DNA from: Verrucomicrobiota bacterium
Lineage (GTDB): Bacteria > Verrucomicrobiota > Verrucomicrobiia > Opitutales > Seribacteraceae
Length of the DNA stretch: 7,370 bases
NCBI GenBank assembly: GCA_030830145.1
Contig: JAURNO010000232.1
Location: 1 to 7,370, forward strand
Direction of reading: 5' to 3'
Position 1 is the stretch's first letter. Each line of letters starts with the position of its first letter. The translations under genes were made by a program, and so were the position numbers. The notes below the pieces were generated by a model that made no database searches, was not told where the DNA came from, and saw nothing but the letters and a program-made list of their open reading frames with translations. Below are positions 1-6,074 of the stretch, piece after piece.

Positions 1-2
1 GT

Positions 3-8
3 TATATT
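3..8 (+). promoter_or_regulatory. Possible -10 element before the regulator gene
   Basis: The 27 bases before the first gene are very AT-rich and include TATATT, which matches five of six positions of the bacterial -10 consensus. It would place the transcript start about 13 bases before the ATG at 28. The matching -35 region would lie outside the window, so this cannot be tested here, and AT-rich DNA produces such matches by chance. Confidence 0.2.
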
Positions 9-27
9 AAATTATTGTAATTAACAC

Positions 28-1179
28 ATGATCAGACTCGAAGAATACAAAGAAGGTGAAGTCGTCCTTCCCGAAGGGGAACTCGGCAAGGGTTTTTGCA
101 TCCTCGAAAGTGGTGTTCTTGAGGTAATCAGGGGTGGGAGGATCCTGAGCGAAATTGATATGCCGGGTGCCATATTCGGGGAACTCAGTGAATTGCTTTC
201 TCTTAAACGTGATGCTGTAATCCGAGCAAAAACTCCTTCAAAAGTCCGTCACATTGAAGAAAGTATTGCCAGCATCGTTGATAAAAACCCAAAGGTCGCA
301 CTCAAACTGTTACGCACTTTGGGCAGAAGGCTATACCGAATGAACCGGGTTGCAATCAGGCAAGACGAGGACAGCAATATTTTCGAAAAGGCCGACAAAG
401 AGGTCGTAGACGAAACCGCGAATTCAAACAAAGTCAGGATTCTGATCGTCGATGACAAGCCCAACATTATCAAACAACTCACTGATATTTTTGCCCGTAG
501 CGAATGGGTGGTGGAAAGTGCCCATGACGAGGCATCCGCAATCAGAGCATGCGAACATCACGGATTCTCCGCCATTCTCATAAGCATGGCCCTCCCGGAC
601 GAAACGGCGGTCGATCTTCGCCGCAAACTCAAGACAAACCATAATGTCCTCAACACTCCTGTATTGGCAATGATCGTCAAGGGAGACGAACCCGCTCTCA
701 AGAAAGCCCTGAATTCCGGTTTTTCCGACTGCATCACCAAACCCTTCGATGCCAACAAAACCGAGGCCGTCATGTATAAAGTCATGGATTTGGATTCTTC
801 GGCCAGGTACTTCAAGTTCGTCGAGGACTATTTGTATTTTAAGGTTCCGGAGGATCTTTCCAACTTTGTCATCAATGATATCAAGGAAAACATGGACAAC
901 CGAATTCGCAATACCATCAACGAAGGTATTGTGAAGCTCATAATCGATGTTTCCGAATTGGAGGAACCTAGTGAGGAAGCCATTGAGGTGGTCGGCGAAT
1001 TTGCCGAAAAGATAGAAGATATGAAACTTCCCATGCGAGGGGCTATTGTCGCCACCGGAGATGATGCAGAAATGTGGAACAATTTGGATGGTTGCGAGGA
1101 ATGGGGTATATGTTCAGACTTGAATAACGCCAAGGAACATCTTGCCCAAGAAGCTGTTAGCGAGGAAGAAGAGGAGTAG
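28..1179 (+). CDS. Three-domain regulator: cNMP-binding-like, degenerate receiver, STAS-like
   Basis: This 383-residue soluble protein has no signal peptide or membrane segment. Residues 1-105 resemble a cyclic-nucleotide-binding domain: PEG at 15-17 is followed by a phosphate-cassette-like stretch with FGEL at 50-53 and Arg61, Ala63. Residues 136-255 form a response-regulator receiver fold with the acidic pair Asp142-Asp143 and Lys238 in a TKPF motif. The phosphoacceptor Asp is Ser186 (ILISMALPD context) and the conserved Thr/Ser is Ile216, so ordinary phosphorylation is unlikely. Residues 260-370 look like a STAS domain (anti-sigma antagonist type), with LIIDVSEL at 304-311; the usual DSSG segment reads SEEA at 315-318. 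The tail is acidic. There is no DNA-binding domain or enzymatic output, so I infer a protein-protein signalling role; partner and ligand are unknown. The start is fixed by an in-frame TAA six bases upstream. The STAS assignment is the least certain. Confidence 0.8.
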   Translation: MIRLEEYKEGEVVLPEGELGKGFCILESGVLEVIRGGRILSEIDMPGAIFGELSELLSLKRDAVIRAKTPSKVRHIEESIASIVDKNPKVALKLLRTLGRRLYRMNRVAIRQDEDSNIFEKADKEVVDETANSNKVRILIVDDKPNIIKQLTDIFARSEWVVESAHDEASAIRACEHHGFSAILISMALPDETAVDLRRKLKTNHNVLNTPVLAMIVKGDEPALKKALNSGFSDCITKPFDANKTEAVMYKVMDLDSSARYFKFVEDYLYFKVPEDLSNFVINDIKENMDNRIRNTINEGIVKLIIDVSELEEPSEEAIEVVGEFAEKIEDMKLPMRGAIVATGDDAEMWNNLDGCEEWGICSDLNNAKEHLAQEAVSEEEEE

Positions 1180-1248
1180 TTTTAGTTATCTTTTTGTTTC
1201 CGCACCCCATGCTCTTCTCCAGGTAAATCGTTTCCAAGTATATGCTTG

Positions 1249-2169
1249 ATGAGTCGAACTCGACAAGCCGAATGGGTAAAAAAAGCCTTTGAATCCTTGC
1301 AGGAGGACTTGCGGATGCGGCTCGTTTCTTCTGATCCCGTTATTTCGAAAAAGGAAGATCGTTGGACTCGCGAGGAGGGTGGAGGCGGCAGAACCCTTGC
1401 TTTCGAACAAGGCTCGCTCATGGAAAAAGGTGGAGTAAACTTCTCGGACGTACATGGGAAAAACCTTCCCCCGTCCGCGACTCAAGGGCGTCCCGAACTA
1501 GAAGGTGCGTCCTTCCGAGCCATGGGGGTATCGGTTGTTTTTCATCCCGAAAACCCGCACCTGCCGACTAGTCACGCAAACGTAAGATATTTCGAAGCCT
1601 ATCCTCGGGAAGGTGAATCAATCTGGTGGTTCGGAGGCGGCTTTGACCTCACCCCCTACTACCCCGTGATGGACGACGTCGTCTTTTGGCACGAGCAAGC
1701 CAAGGTCGTCTGCGACAAATACGGGGCGGAACACTATCAAAGATTCAAAAAATGGTGTGACGAATACTTTTATCTACCCCACAGAAAAGAGACTCGGGGA
1801 GTAGGAGGACTTTTTTTCGATGACTACCACGAAGGAAGCTTCGATCTTTCGCTCGCGTTTACTCAAGAAGTGGGAAAGACCTTTGGCGATGCCTACTTTG
1901 AAATTCTCGAACGGGGTAAAAACAAGTCCTTTACTAAAGAGGAAAAAACTTTCCAAAGATACAGGCGGGGTCGCTATGTCGAATTCAACCTCGTTTATGA
2001 TCGGGGAACTCACTTCGGGCTACAATCCGGAGGCAGAACCGAATCCATTCTCATGTCGCTCCCGCCCGACGTAGAATGGACCTACGGTTGGCAACCCGAA
2101 AAAGGTTCCGAAGAAGAAAAATTGTACAAGGGGTTTCTCCGGCCGCGGGATTGGCTCGGATTGGAGTAA
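1249..2169 (+). CDS. hemF: Oxygen-dependent coproporphyrinogen III oxidase
   Basis: HemF oxidatively decarboxylates two propionate side chains of coproporphyrinogen III to give protoporphyrinogen IX, using O2, in the cytoplasm. The 306-residue product is close to the usual length of about 300. Family motifs run in order: the HPENPHLPTSHANVRYFEA block at 99-117, WWFGGGFDLTPYYP at 126-139, YFYLPHRKETRGVGG at 173-187 with FFDD at 189-192, and YVEFNLVYDRGTHFGL at 243-258. His99, His109, His148 and His178 have the same spacing as the four functional histidines of E. coli HemF (96, 106, 145, 175), so the active site looks intact. I chose ATG at 1249 over an adjacent in-frame TTG at 1246. No clear Shine-Dalgarno precedes it. 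It lies 69 bases after the regulator gene, on the same strand, and its stop overlaps the hemE start. No anaerobic hemN-type gene is seen here. Confidence 0.97.
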   Translation: MSRTRQAEWVKKAFESLQEDLRMRLVSSDPVISKKEDRWTREEGGGGRTLAFEQGSLMEKGGVNFSDVHGKNLPPSATQGRPELEGASFRAMGVSVVFHPENPHLPTSHANVRYFEAYPREGESIWWFGGGFDLTPYYPVMDDVVFWHEQAKVVCDKYGAEHYQRFKKWCDEYFYLPHRKETRGVGGLFFDDYHEGSFDLSLAFTQEVGKTFGDAYFEILERGKNKSFTKEEKTFQRYRRGRYVEFNLVYDRGTHFGLQSGGRTESILMSLPPDVEWTYGWQPEKGSEEEKLYKGFLRPRDWLGLE

Positions 2170-3197
2170 TGAAATCAAGAGAAAGACTACAAAAGACTTT
2201 GGCCTGTGAAAATACAGGTAGACCACCGGTTTGGCTCATGAGGCAAGCTGGACGCTACCTCCCTGAGTACAGGGCACTGAAGGAAAAGCATAGCTTTATC
2301 GAGATGGTCAAGACCCCCGAATTGGCCGTGGAGGTTACCCTGCAACCCCTGAAACGGTTCAAGCTTGATGCGGCTATCGTCTTTAGTGACATACTCGTTA
2401 TCCCCGAGGCAATGGGCCAACCATACCACTTTAGGGAGCAAGGTGGCATTCAGATGGAGTTTGCCATTGAGAGCGAAAGTTGCGTGGAAAAACTAGCCGA
2501 GCAAGGCGTTCCGTCCCGACTGTCTTACGTGGGTGCGGCCCTTAATCTTCTTCGCAGCGAACTGGGCGACTCCAAAGGAATTCTAGGTTTTTGCGGATCC
2601 CCTTGGACACTGGCGTGCTATATGATCGACGGTGGTTCGTCCGATGGGTTCCCCAAAACCCTTAAAATGGCCAGTGAACAGCCCTTGGTGTTTGGCCGGT
2701 TGATGGAAAAGATCACTCATGCTTTGGCCGGTTATGTTGACCTCCAGGCTAAAGCCGGTATCGACGCCTTGCAAATTTTTGATAGCTGGCACTCCCTTTG
2801 CCCGATTGATAAAACCTATGAATGGAGCTTGCGATGGATCGATCAGCTCGTTCAATCGCTTACCGCGGATACTCCCATAATCCTCTATGCGAAAACCACT
2901 GAAGACAGGTTGTCCCTTCTTTCACAATCCAAAGTTCGAGGATTCAGCTTGGACCACACCGTTGAACTTCGAAAGGCCCGTCAAACCTTCCCCTCGCCTT
3001 TCGTTTTGCAAGGAAACTTGCCCCCGTCTCTCATGGAGTCCTCCCCCCTCCTCGTGGAAAAAGAAACCAAGAATCTATTGGACTCAATGGACGGAGACCC
3101 TGGACACATTCTTAACTTGGGTCACGGAATCAGACCTCAAGGGAAGATTGAATGCGTTCAAGCAATGGTGGAAACGGCAAGAGCCTTCGGCAAGTAA
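2169..3197 (+). CDS. hemE: Uroporphyrinogen decarboxylase
   Basis: HemE removes the four acetate carboxyls of uroporphyrinogen III to give coproporphyrinogen III, the substrate of HemF encoded just upstream. The 342-residue product has normal length. Both family signatures are present: PVWLMRQAGRYLPEYR at 20-35 and GFCGSPWTLACYMIDGG at 140-156. Likely catalytic and binding residues by family alignment are Arg25, Arg29, Asp74 (FSDIL), Tyr151, Ser206 (FDSW) and His319 (LGHGI), all retained. A small oddity is QGNLPP at 281-286, where the usual form is QGNLDP. The ATG overlaps the hemF stop as TAATG, which strongly suggests translational coupling. The reading frame stays open upstream into hemF to 2076, but those 31 residues are not HemE-like. 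The stop lies four bases from the stop of the converging lpxK. Confidence 0.97.
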   Translation: MKSRERLQKTLACENTGRPPVWLMRQAGRYLPEYRALKEKHSFIEMVKTPELAVEVTLQPLKRFKLDAAIVFSDILVIPEAMGQPYHFREQGGIQMEFAIESESCVEKLAEQGVPSRLSYVGAALNLLRSELGDSKGILGFCGSPWTLACYMIDGGSSDGFPKTLKMASEQPLVFGRLMEKITHALAGYVDLQAKAGIDALQIFDSWHSLCPIDKTYEWSLRWIDQLVQSLTADTPIILYAKTTEDRLSLLSQSKVRGFSLDHTVELRKARQTFPSPFVLQGNLPPSLMESSPLLVEKETKNLLDSMDGDPGHILNLGHGIRPQGKIECVQAMVETARAFGK

Positions 3198-3201
3198 CTG
3201 C

Positions 3202-4449
3202 TTAAGTCGACTGCAGCGAATCTCCTTCCTGGCCTCCAGAAGGAGAAGACAGGGAATTTTGATCGCTTTCGGTGAAGCATATCCCTGCCACCGCTTCCTC
3301 AAAATCCTCGAAGCCTTCGATGATTTCAATTTCCATTCTGACATAATAAAACGGAATAATAGCCTTGTATCCCAAAGGAATTCGTACCGCATCCTTTTCG
3401 GTCGTGACCATGATGTCGGCTCCGGCGTTTTTAGCCTGGAGGAACAGGCGGTCCAGTTCCTCCACTTCGTATCTATGGTGATCCAAAAACCTGCGCCGAT
3501 ACCTCAATTCCCCAGACATTCTAAGAATCAGTTGCTCGAATCCACGTGGTGAAGCAATTCCACAAAACACTCCGACGTAAGCCTCCCTCAGAAGATCCAT
3601 GGGTTTGATTTGTTCACCATTGATCTCCTTGAAGAACTTTGGCTTGTGAACGCAACGGATAATCTCGGCTTTCTTATTGTACTTGCGGATTGTCTGAAGT
3701 AGCTCGAGTTCCGGCTCAACTTCGGATTTCGTCAAAAAAACATAAGATGCCCGGGAGAGGTGCCGGACCGGTTCCCGGAGAATCCCCCTGGGCAGAAGGC
3801 AACGGTTGCCAAAAGGATTGGTTTGATCGACTAGCAACAAATTAAGAGTCCCTTTGAGTGGAAGGTATTGAAAGCCATCGTCCAAAATCAGTGCGTCCGC
3901 CCGAAAGTGATCGATTGCAAAACGGCCGGCTTTCACTCGGTCTTTGTCCGCCAGCACGATAGCCCCCGGAAGGTTCGTGGCCAACATAAAGGGTTCGTCT
4001 CCCGCTTCTTCGGAATTCAAAAGAACCCGCTCCCCATCGCTTACGATTTTGGGAGGCGATTGATCTTTTTTCCAAAGACGGCTCCAAAAAGAAGGCTTGG
4101 GTTCTTCCTTGCTCTTATATCCGCGACTGAGGATTGCGACCCTTTTGCCCTTGGCCAACAATTCCTTGGTAAATCGTTCAACCACGGGTGTCTTGCCCGT
4201 TCCCCCTACGGTCAGGTTGCCAACGACCAAAATCAGACAGTCCAGAGGCTTGTCCCGAAAAACGAATCGATTCGAATAAAGAAAAAGCCTTAAACGTACG
4301 ATACCGGAAAACAAATAGGAAAAGGGATGTAAGAACAAACCGAACAGGCGGGCGGAAACGGATAAATCGCGGTCATAAATAACCCCTTCGACAAAACCTT
4401 CGAAGTCGGTCCACTTTCGTTTAGCCCACGAACGGGTATCCGTATCCAT
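3202..4449 (-). CDS. lpxK: Tetraacyldisaccharide 4'-kinase (lipid A synthesis)
   Basis: LpxK uses ATP to phosphorylate the 4' position of the tetraacylated lipid A disaccharide precursor, on the cytoplasmic face of the inner membrane. The Walker A segment is [13 protein letters not shown] at 76-88 with Lys86. Other family motifs are SRGY at 108-111, AGDEP at 149-153, LDDGFQ at 189-194, [10 protein letters not shown] at 218-227, DHHRY at 323-327 and TTEKDAVR at 349-356. Asp151 and the His324/His325 pair probably correspond to the catalytic Asp-His pair described in Aquifex LpxK. A hydrophobic helix at about 33-58 would anchor it to the membrane. At 415 residues it is longer than E. coli LpxK (328): it has about 28 extra N-terminal residues, a basic-aromatic insert at about 113-135 (FWSRLWKK), and a polar, low-complexity tail after 392. 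It is the only gene here on the minus strand. Confidence 0.96.
   Translation of the reverse strand: MDTDTRSWAKRKWTDFEGFVEGVIYDRDLSVSARLFGLFLHPFSYLFSGIVRLRLFLYSNRFVFRDKPLDCLILVVGNLTVGGTGKTPVVERFTKELLAKGKRVAILSRGYKSKEEPKPSFWSRLWKKDQSPPKIVSDGERVLLNSEEAGDEPFMLATNLPGAIVLADKDRVKAGRFAIDHFRADALILDDGFQYLPLKGTLNLLLVDQTNPFGNRCLLPRGILREPVRHLSRASYVFLTKSEVEPELELLQTIRKYNKKAEIIRCVHKPKFFKEINGEQIKPMDLLREAYVGVFCGIASPRGFEQLILRMSGELRYRRRFLDHHRYEVEELDRLFLQAKNAGADIMVTTEKDAVRIPLGYKAIIPFYYVRMEIEIIEGFEDFEEAVAGICFTESDQNSLSSPSGGQEGDSLQST
3221..3246. terminator. Imperfect hairpin at the convergent hemE/lpxK ends
   Basis: TCTCCTT (3221-3227) pairs with AAGGAGA (3240-3246), and CTGG (3229-3232) pairs with CCAG (3236-3239). 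This gives 11 base pairs, one bulged C at 3228 and a CCT loop. It begins 24 bases after the hemE stop and lies inside the codons for the polar C-terminal tail of LpxK. With only four bases between the two stop codons, any terminator must sit inside a gene. No clear T-run follows on either strand (AATTTT appears about ten bases later on the plus strand), so it may be a mRNA 3'-end or Rho-related structure instead of a classic intrinsic terminator. Confidence 0.4.
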
Positions 4450-4479
4450 GGCTCTGCAACCCTAAGAAAAAAACTCTTC

Positions 4480-4485
4480 ATTACA
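4480..4485 (-). promoter_or_regulatory. Possible -10 element for lpxK
   Basis: Read on the minus strand this is TGTAAT, five of six matches to the -10 consensus, about 30 bases before the lpxK ATG. No good -35 hexamer lies at the usual spacing; the inverted repeat at 4497-4510 occupies that place instead. It rests on consensus matching alone. Confidence 0.25.
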
Positions 4486-4496
4486 ACCGAATTTCC

Positions 4497-4510
4497 AGAC
4501 AGATTTGTCT
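4497..4510. repeat. Short inverted repeat in the lpxK/panD control region
   Basis: AGACA (4497-4501) and TGTCT (4506-4510) form a perfect five-base inverted repeat around a four-base centre, GATT. It sits midway between the divergent genes, at about the -35 position of the possible lpxK promoter and just upstream of a TTGACT hexamer facing panD. That position suits a regulator-binding site. An inverted repeat this short can also arise by chance, and no known operator is recognised. Confidence 0.3.
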
Positions 4511-4518
4511 TTGATCGA

Positions 4519-4549
4519 TTGACTTTGAGAGGGAAGCCGATTTGATAAG
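4519..4549 (+). promoter_or_regulatory. Possible promoter for panD
   Basis: TTGACT at 4519-4524 matches five of six bases of the -35 consensus. The downstream partner is weak: GATAAG at 4544-4549 matches four of six positions of TATAAT, with a spacer of 19 bases, longer than the ideal. The panD ATG at 4572 would follow about 15 bases after the transcript start. A promoter is required somewhere here because lpxK runs the other way. Confidence 0.25.
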
Positions 4550-4571
4550 GATTCCTCTTTTTTTACATTGG

Positions 4572-4952
4572 ATGCAGGTAACTTTACTAAAATCGAAACT
4601 TCATCGGGCTTCCGTAACCTCCGTTTCTCCGGATTATTCGGGGAGCTTGTCCATAGATCGTACCCTGATGAACGAAGCAGGCTTCCTTCACCATGAGAAA
4701 ATCCTCGTCGGTAACATCACCAATGGAGAACGCTTCGAAACCTATTGTATTCCCGCTCCCGAGGGTTCCGGCGAAATTGCCCTAAACGGTGCCGCCGCTC
4801 ACAAGGGCAAGATTGGCGACCTGTTGGTAATCATGACCTTCATTAACCTCGTCCCGGAGGAAGCCGCGGTTTGGGAACCACGCCTGATCGTAGTTGGCAA
4901 AAAAAACCTGACCTTTGAAAATATCTCCCAAGGCAAAAAAACCAAACAATGA
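4572..4952 (+). CDS. panD: Aspartate 1-decarboxylase proenzyme
   Basis: PanD decarboxylates L-aspartate to beta-alanine, which goes into pantothenate and coenzyme A. It is a pyruvoyl enzyme made by self-cleavage between Gly24 and Ser25, and this product has exactly Gly24-Ser25 in YSGSLSID. The product of 126 residues has the same length as E. coli PanD and aligns with it residue for residue at key places: Lys9, His11, Tyr22, Arg54, Thr57, Tyr58 and NGAAAH at 72-77, so it should be active. The start is chosen from this match: an in-frame TTG at 4542 would add ten residues not seen in the family. There is no Shine-Dalgarno; the bases before the ATG are T-rich. The TGA stop overlaps the next gene's ATG as ATGA, so the two are probably translated together. 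Confidence 0.97.
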   Translation: MQVTLLKSKLHRASVTSVSPDYSGSLSIDRTLMNEAGFLHHEKILVGNITNGERFETYCIPAPEGSGEIALNGAAAHKGKIGDLLVIMTFINLVPEEAAVWEPRLIVVGKKNLTFENISQGKKTKQ

Positions 4953-6034
4953 TCGATTACAAACTTCACATACCCGGTCCCGTCAACGTTGCCCCAGAAA
5001 CCTACCAAGCAATGACTACGCCTGTCATGGGGCACCGAAGCAATGACTTCGTCGAACTCTATCAGGCTTGCCAACCCAACCTCAAAAAACTCTTCCAAAC
5101 CGAAGATCCCGTCTTTCTCTCCACCTCAAGCGCGTGGGGAGTAATGGAGGGTGCCGTCCGCAACCTTTCACGGAAGAAAGTCCTCTGCTGCATGTGCGGA
5201 GCTTTTTCCGACAAGTGGCTGGACGTTTCTCTTCGTTGCGGAAAACAGGCGGATGGCTTGCAGGTTGACTGGGGTAATCACATTGACCCGGAAGAGCTAA
5301 GAAAACGCCTTTCCAGCGGCGAATACGATCTCGTCACTCTCGTGCACAACGAAACTTCTTGCGGAATGATGAATCCTCTCGAAGAAATCATGGCGGTTTT
5401 GCGTGAATTCCCGGAGGTCATTTCGGTGATCGATACGGTGAGTTCTTTTTCCGTCGTACCTATCCCCAAAGACGAATGGGGTATCGACGTAATCCTTACC
5501 GGTTCTCAAAAAGCATTAGCCATGCCTCCGGGCCTTGCCCTACTCTGCGTTTCCGAAAGAGCGTTCAAACGAGCCGAGGAAGTGGAAGGTCGAGGCTACT
5601 ATTTCGACTTTCTCGAATTCCGCAAAAATCATGAGAAAGGGATGACGCCCAGCACACCAGTCATTCCCCTCATTCACGGACTCAATCATACTTTGAACAA
5701 GATCTTCGACGAAGGAGTCGAAGCCAGGCATAGTAGACACGCATACCTCAACCAAATGGTACATGACTGGGTCGCTGAAAAAGGATTCCAACTTCTTCCT
5801 GAAAAACAGTTTGCCTCCAAGTCCTTGACCTGCGTCCGAAACAACCTCGAAATTGACCTCGCCGGGTTCGTCAATAAACTCAGAGAAGAAAGGAAGATTT
5901 CAATCGATGGAGGTTACGGAAAAATGAAAGGTAAAACATTCCGTATTTCCAACATGGGTGATGAAACCACTGAAACCATGACCCACCTGCTCGGTCAAAT
6001 GGACGAAGTGATGACGGACTTCATGCCTTCTTGA
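4949..6034 (+). CDS. Class V PLP-dependent aminotransferase, alanine/serine-glyoxylate type
   Basis: This 361-residue cytoplasmic fold-type I enzyme belongs to the family holding alanine-glyoxylate, serine-glyoxylate, serine-pyruvate and some archaeal aspartate aminotransferases. The start IPGPVNVAPE at 8-17 and MGHRSNDF at 27-34 are typical. HNETSCGMMNPL at 133-144, the cofactor-ring Asp162 in IDTVSSF, Lys188 in TGSQKAL as the PLP-binding lysine, TPSTP at 233-237, and Arg332 in FRISNMG as the likely substrate-carboxylate arginine are all present, so it should be active. The true amino donor and acceptor cannot be read from sequence; glyoxylate or pyruvate as acceptor is the default. The four-base overlap with panD suggests a link to aspartate or beta-alanine metabolism, which is inference only. 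The next gene starts 40 bases later on the same strand. Confidence 0.88.
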   Translation: MIDYKLHIPGPVNVAPETYQAMTTPVMGHRSNDFVELYQACQPNLKKLFQTEDPVFLSTSSAWGVMEGAVRNLSRKKVLCCMCGAFSDKWLDVSLRCGKQADGLQVDWGNHIDPEELRKRLSSGEYDLVTLVHNETSCGMMNPLEEIMAVLREFPEVISVIDTVSSFSVVPIPKDEWGIDVILTGSQKALAMPPGLALLCVSERAFKRAEEVEGRGYYFDFLEFRKNHEKGMTPSTPVIPLIHGLNHTLNKIFDEGVEARHSRHAYLNQMVHDWVAEKGFQLLPEKQFASKSLTCVRNNLEIDLAGFVNKLREERKISIDGGYGKMKGKTFRISNMGDETTETMTHLLGQMDEVMTDFMPS

Positions 6035-6074
6035 TCCACATCCGGTTGCCTTTCAATCTCAAACCCAGCCTTTA

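Noticed and set aside
7..24. An AT-rich imperfect inverted repeat (TTAAATTA and TAATTAA) before the first gene.
   Set aside because: The sequence is almost all A and T, so such symmetry is expected by chance, and the region is cut by the window edge.
828..1133. A 101-codon minus-strand open frame opposite the STAS-like region.
   Set aside because: It is Ser-rich, has no recognisable domain and lies wholly inside a well-supported gene.
1180..1248. A terminator or promoter between the regulator and hemF.
   Set aside because: There is a T-rich run at 1191-1195 but no stem before it. TATATG at 1239-1244 has no -35 partner and would give a leaderless message.
2076..2168. A longer hemE start inside hemF.
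   Set aside because: The 31 extra residues do not resemble HemE, and the ATG at 2169 gives the normal length and a classic stop/start overlap.
2887..3552. A 221-codon plus-strand open frame across the end of hemE and antisense to lpxK.
   Set aside because: It overlaps two strongly supported genes in other frames, its composition is rich in Pro, Trp and Arg with no recognisable motif, and it looks like a by-product of their codon use.
4542..4571. A TTG start that would lengthen PanD by ten residues.
   Set aside because: Starting at ATG 4572 puts the cleavage site at Gly24-Ser25 and gives 126 residues, exactly as in E. coli.
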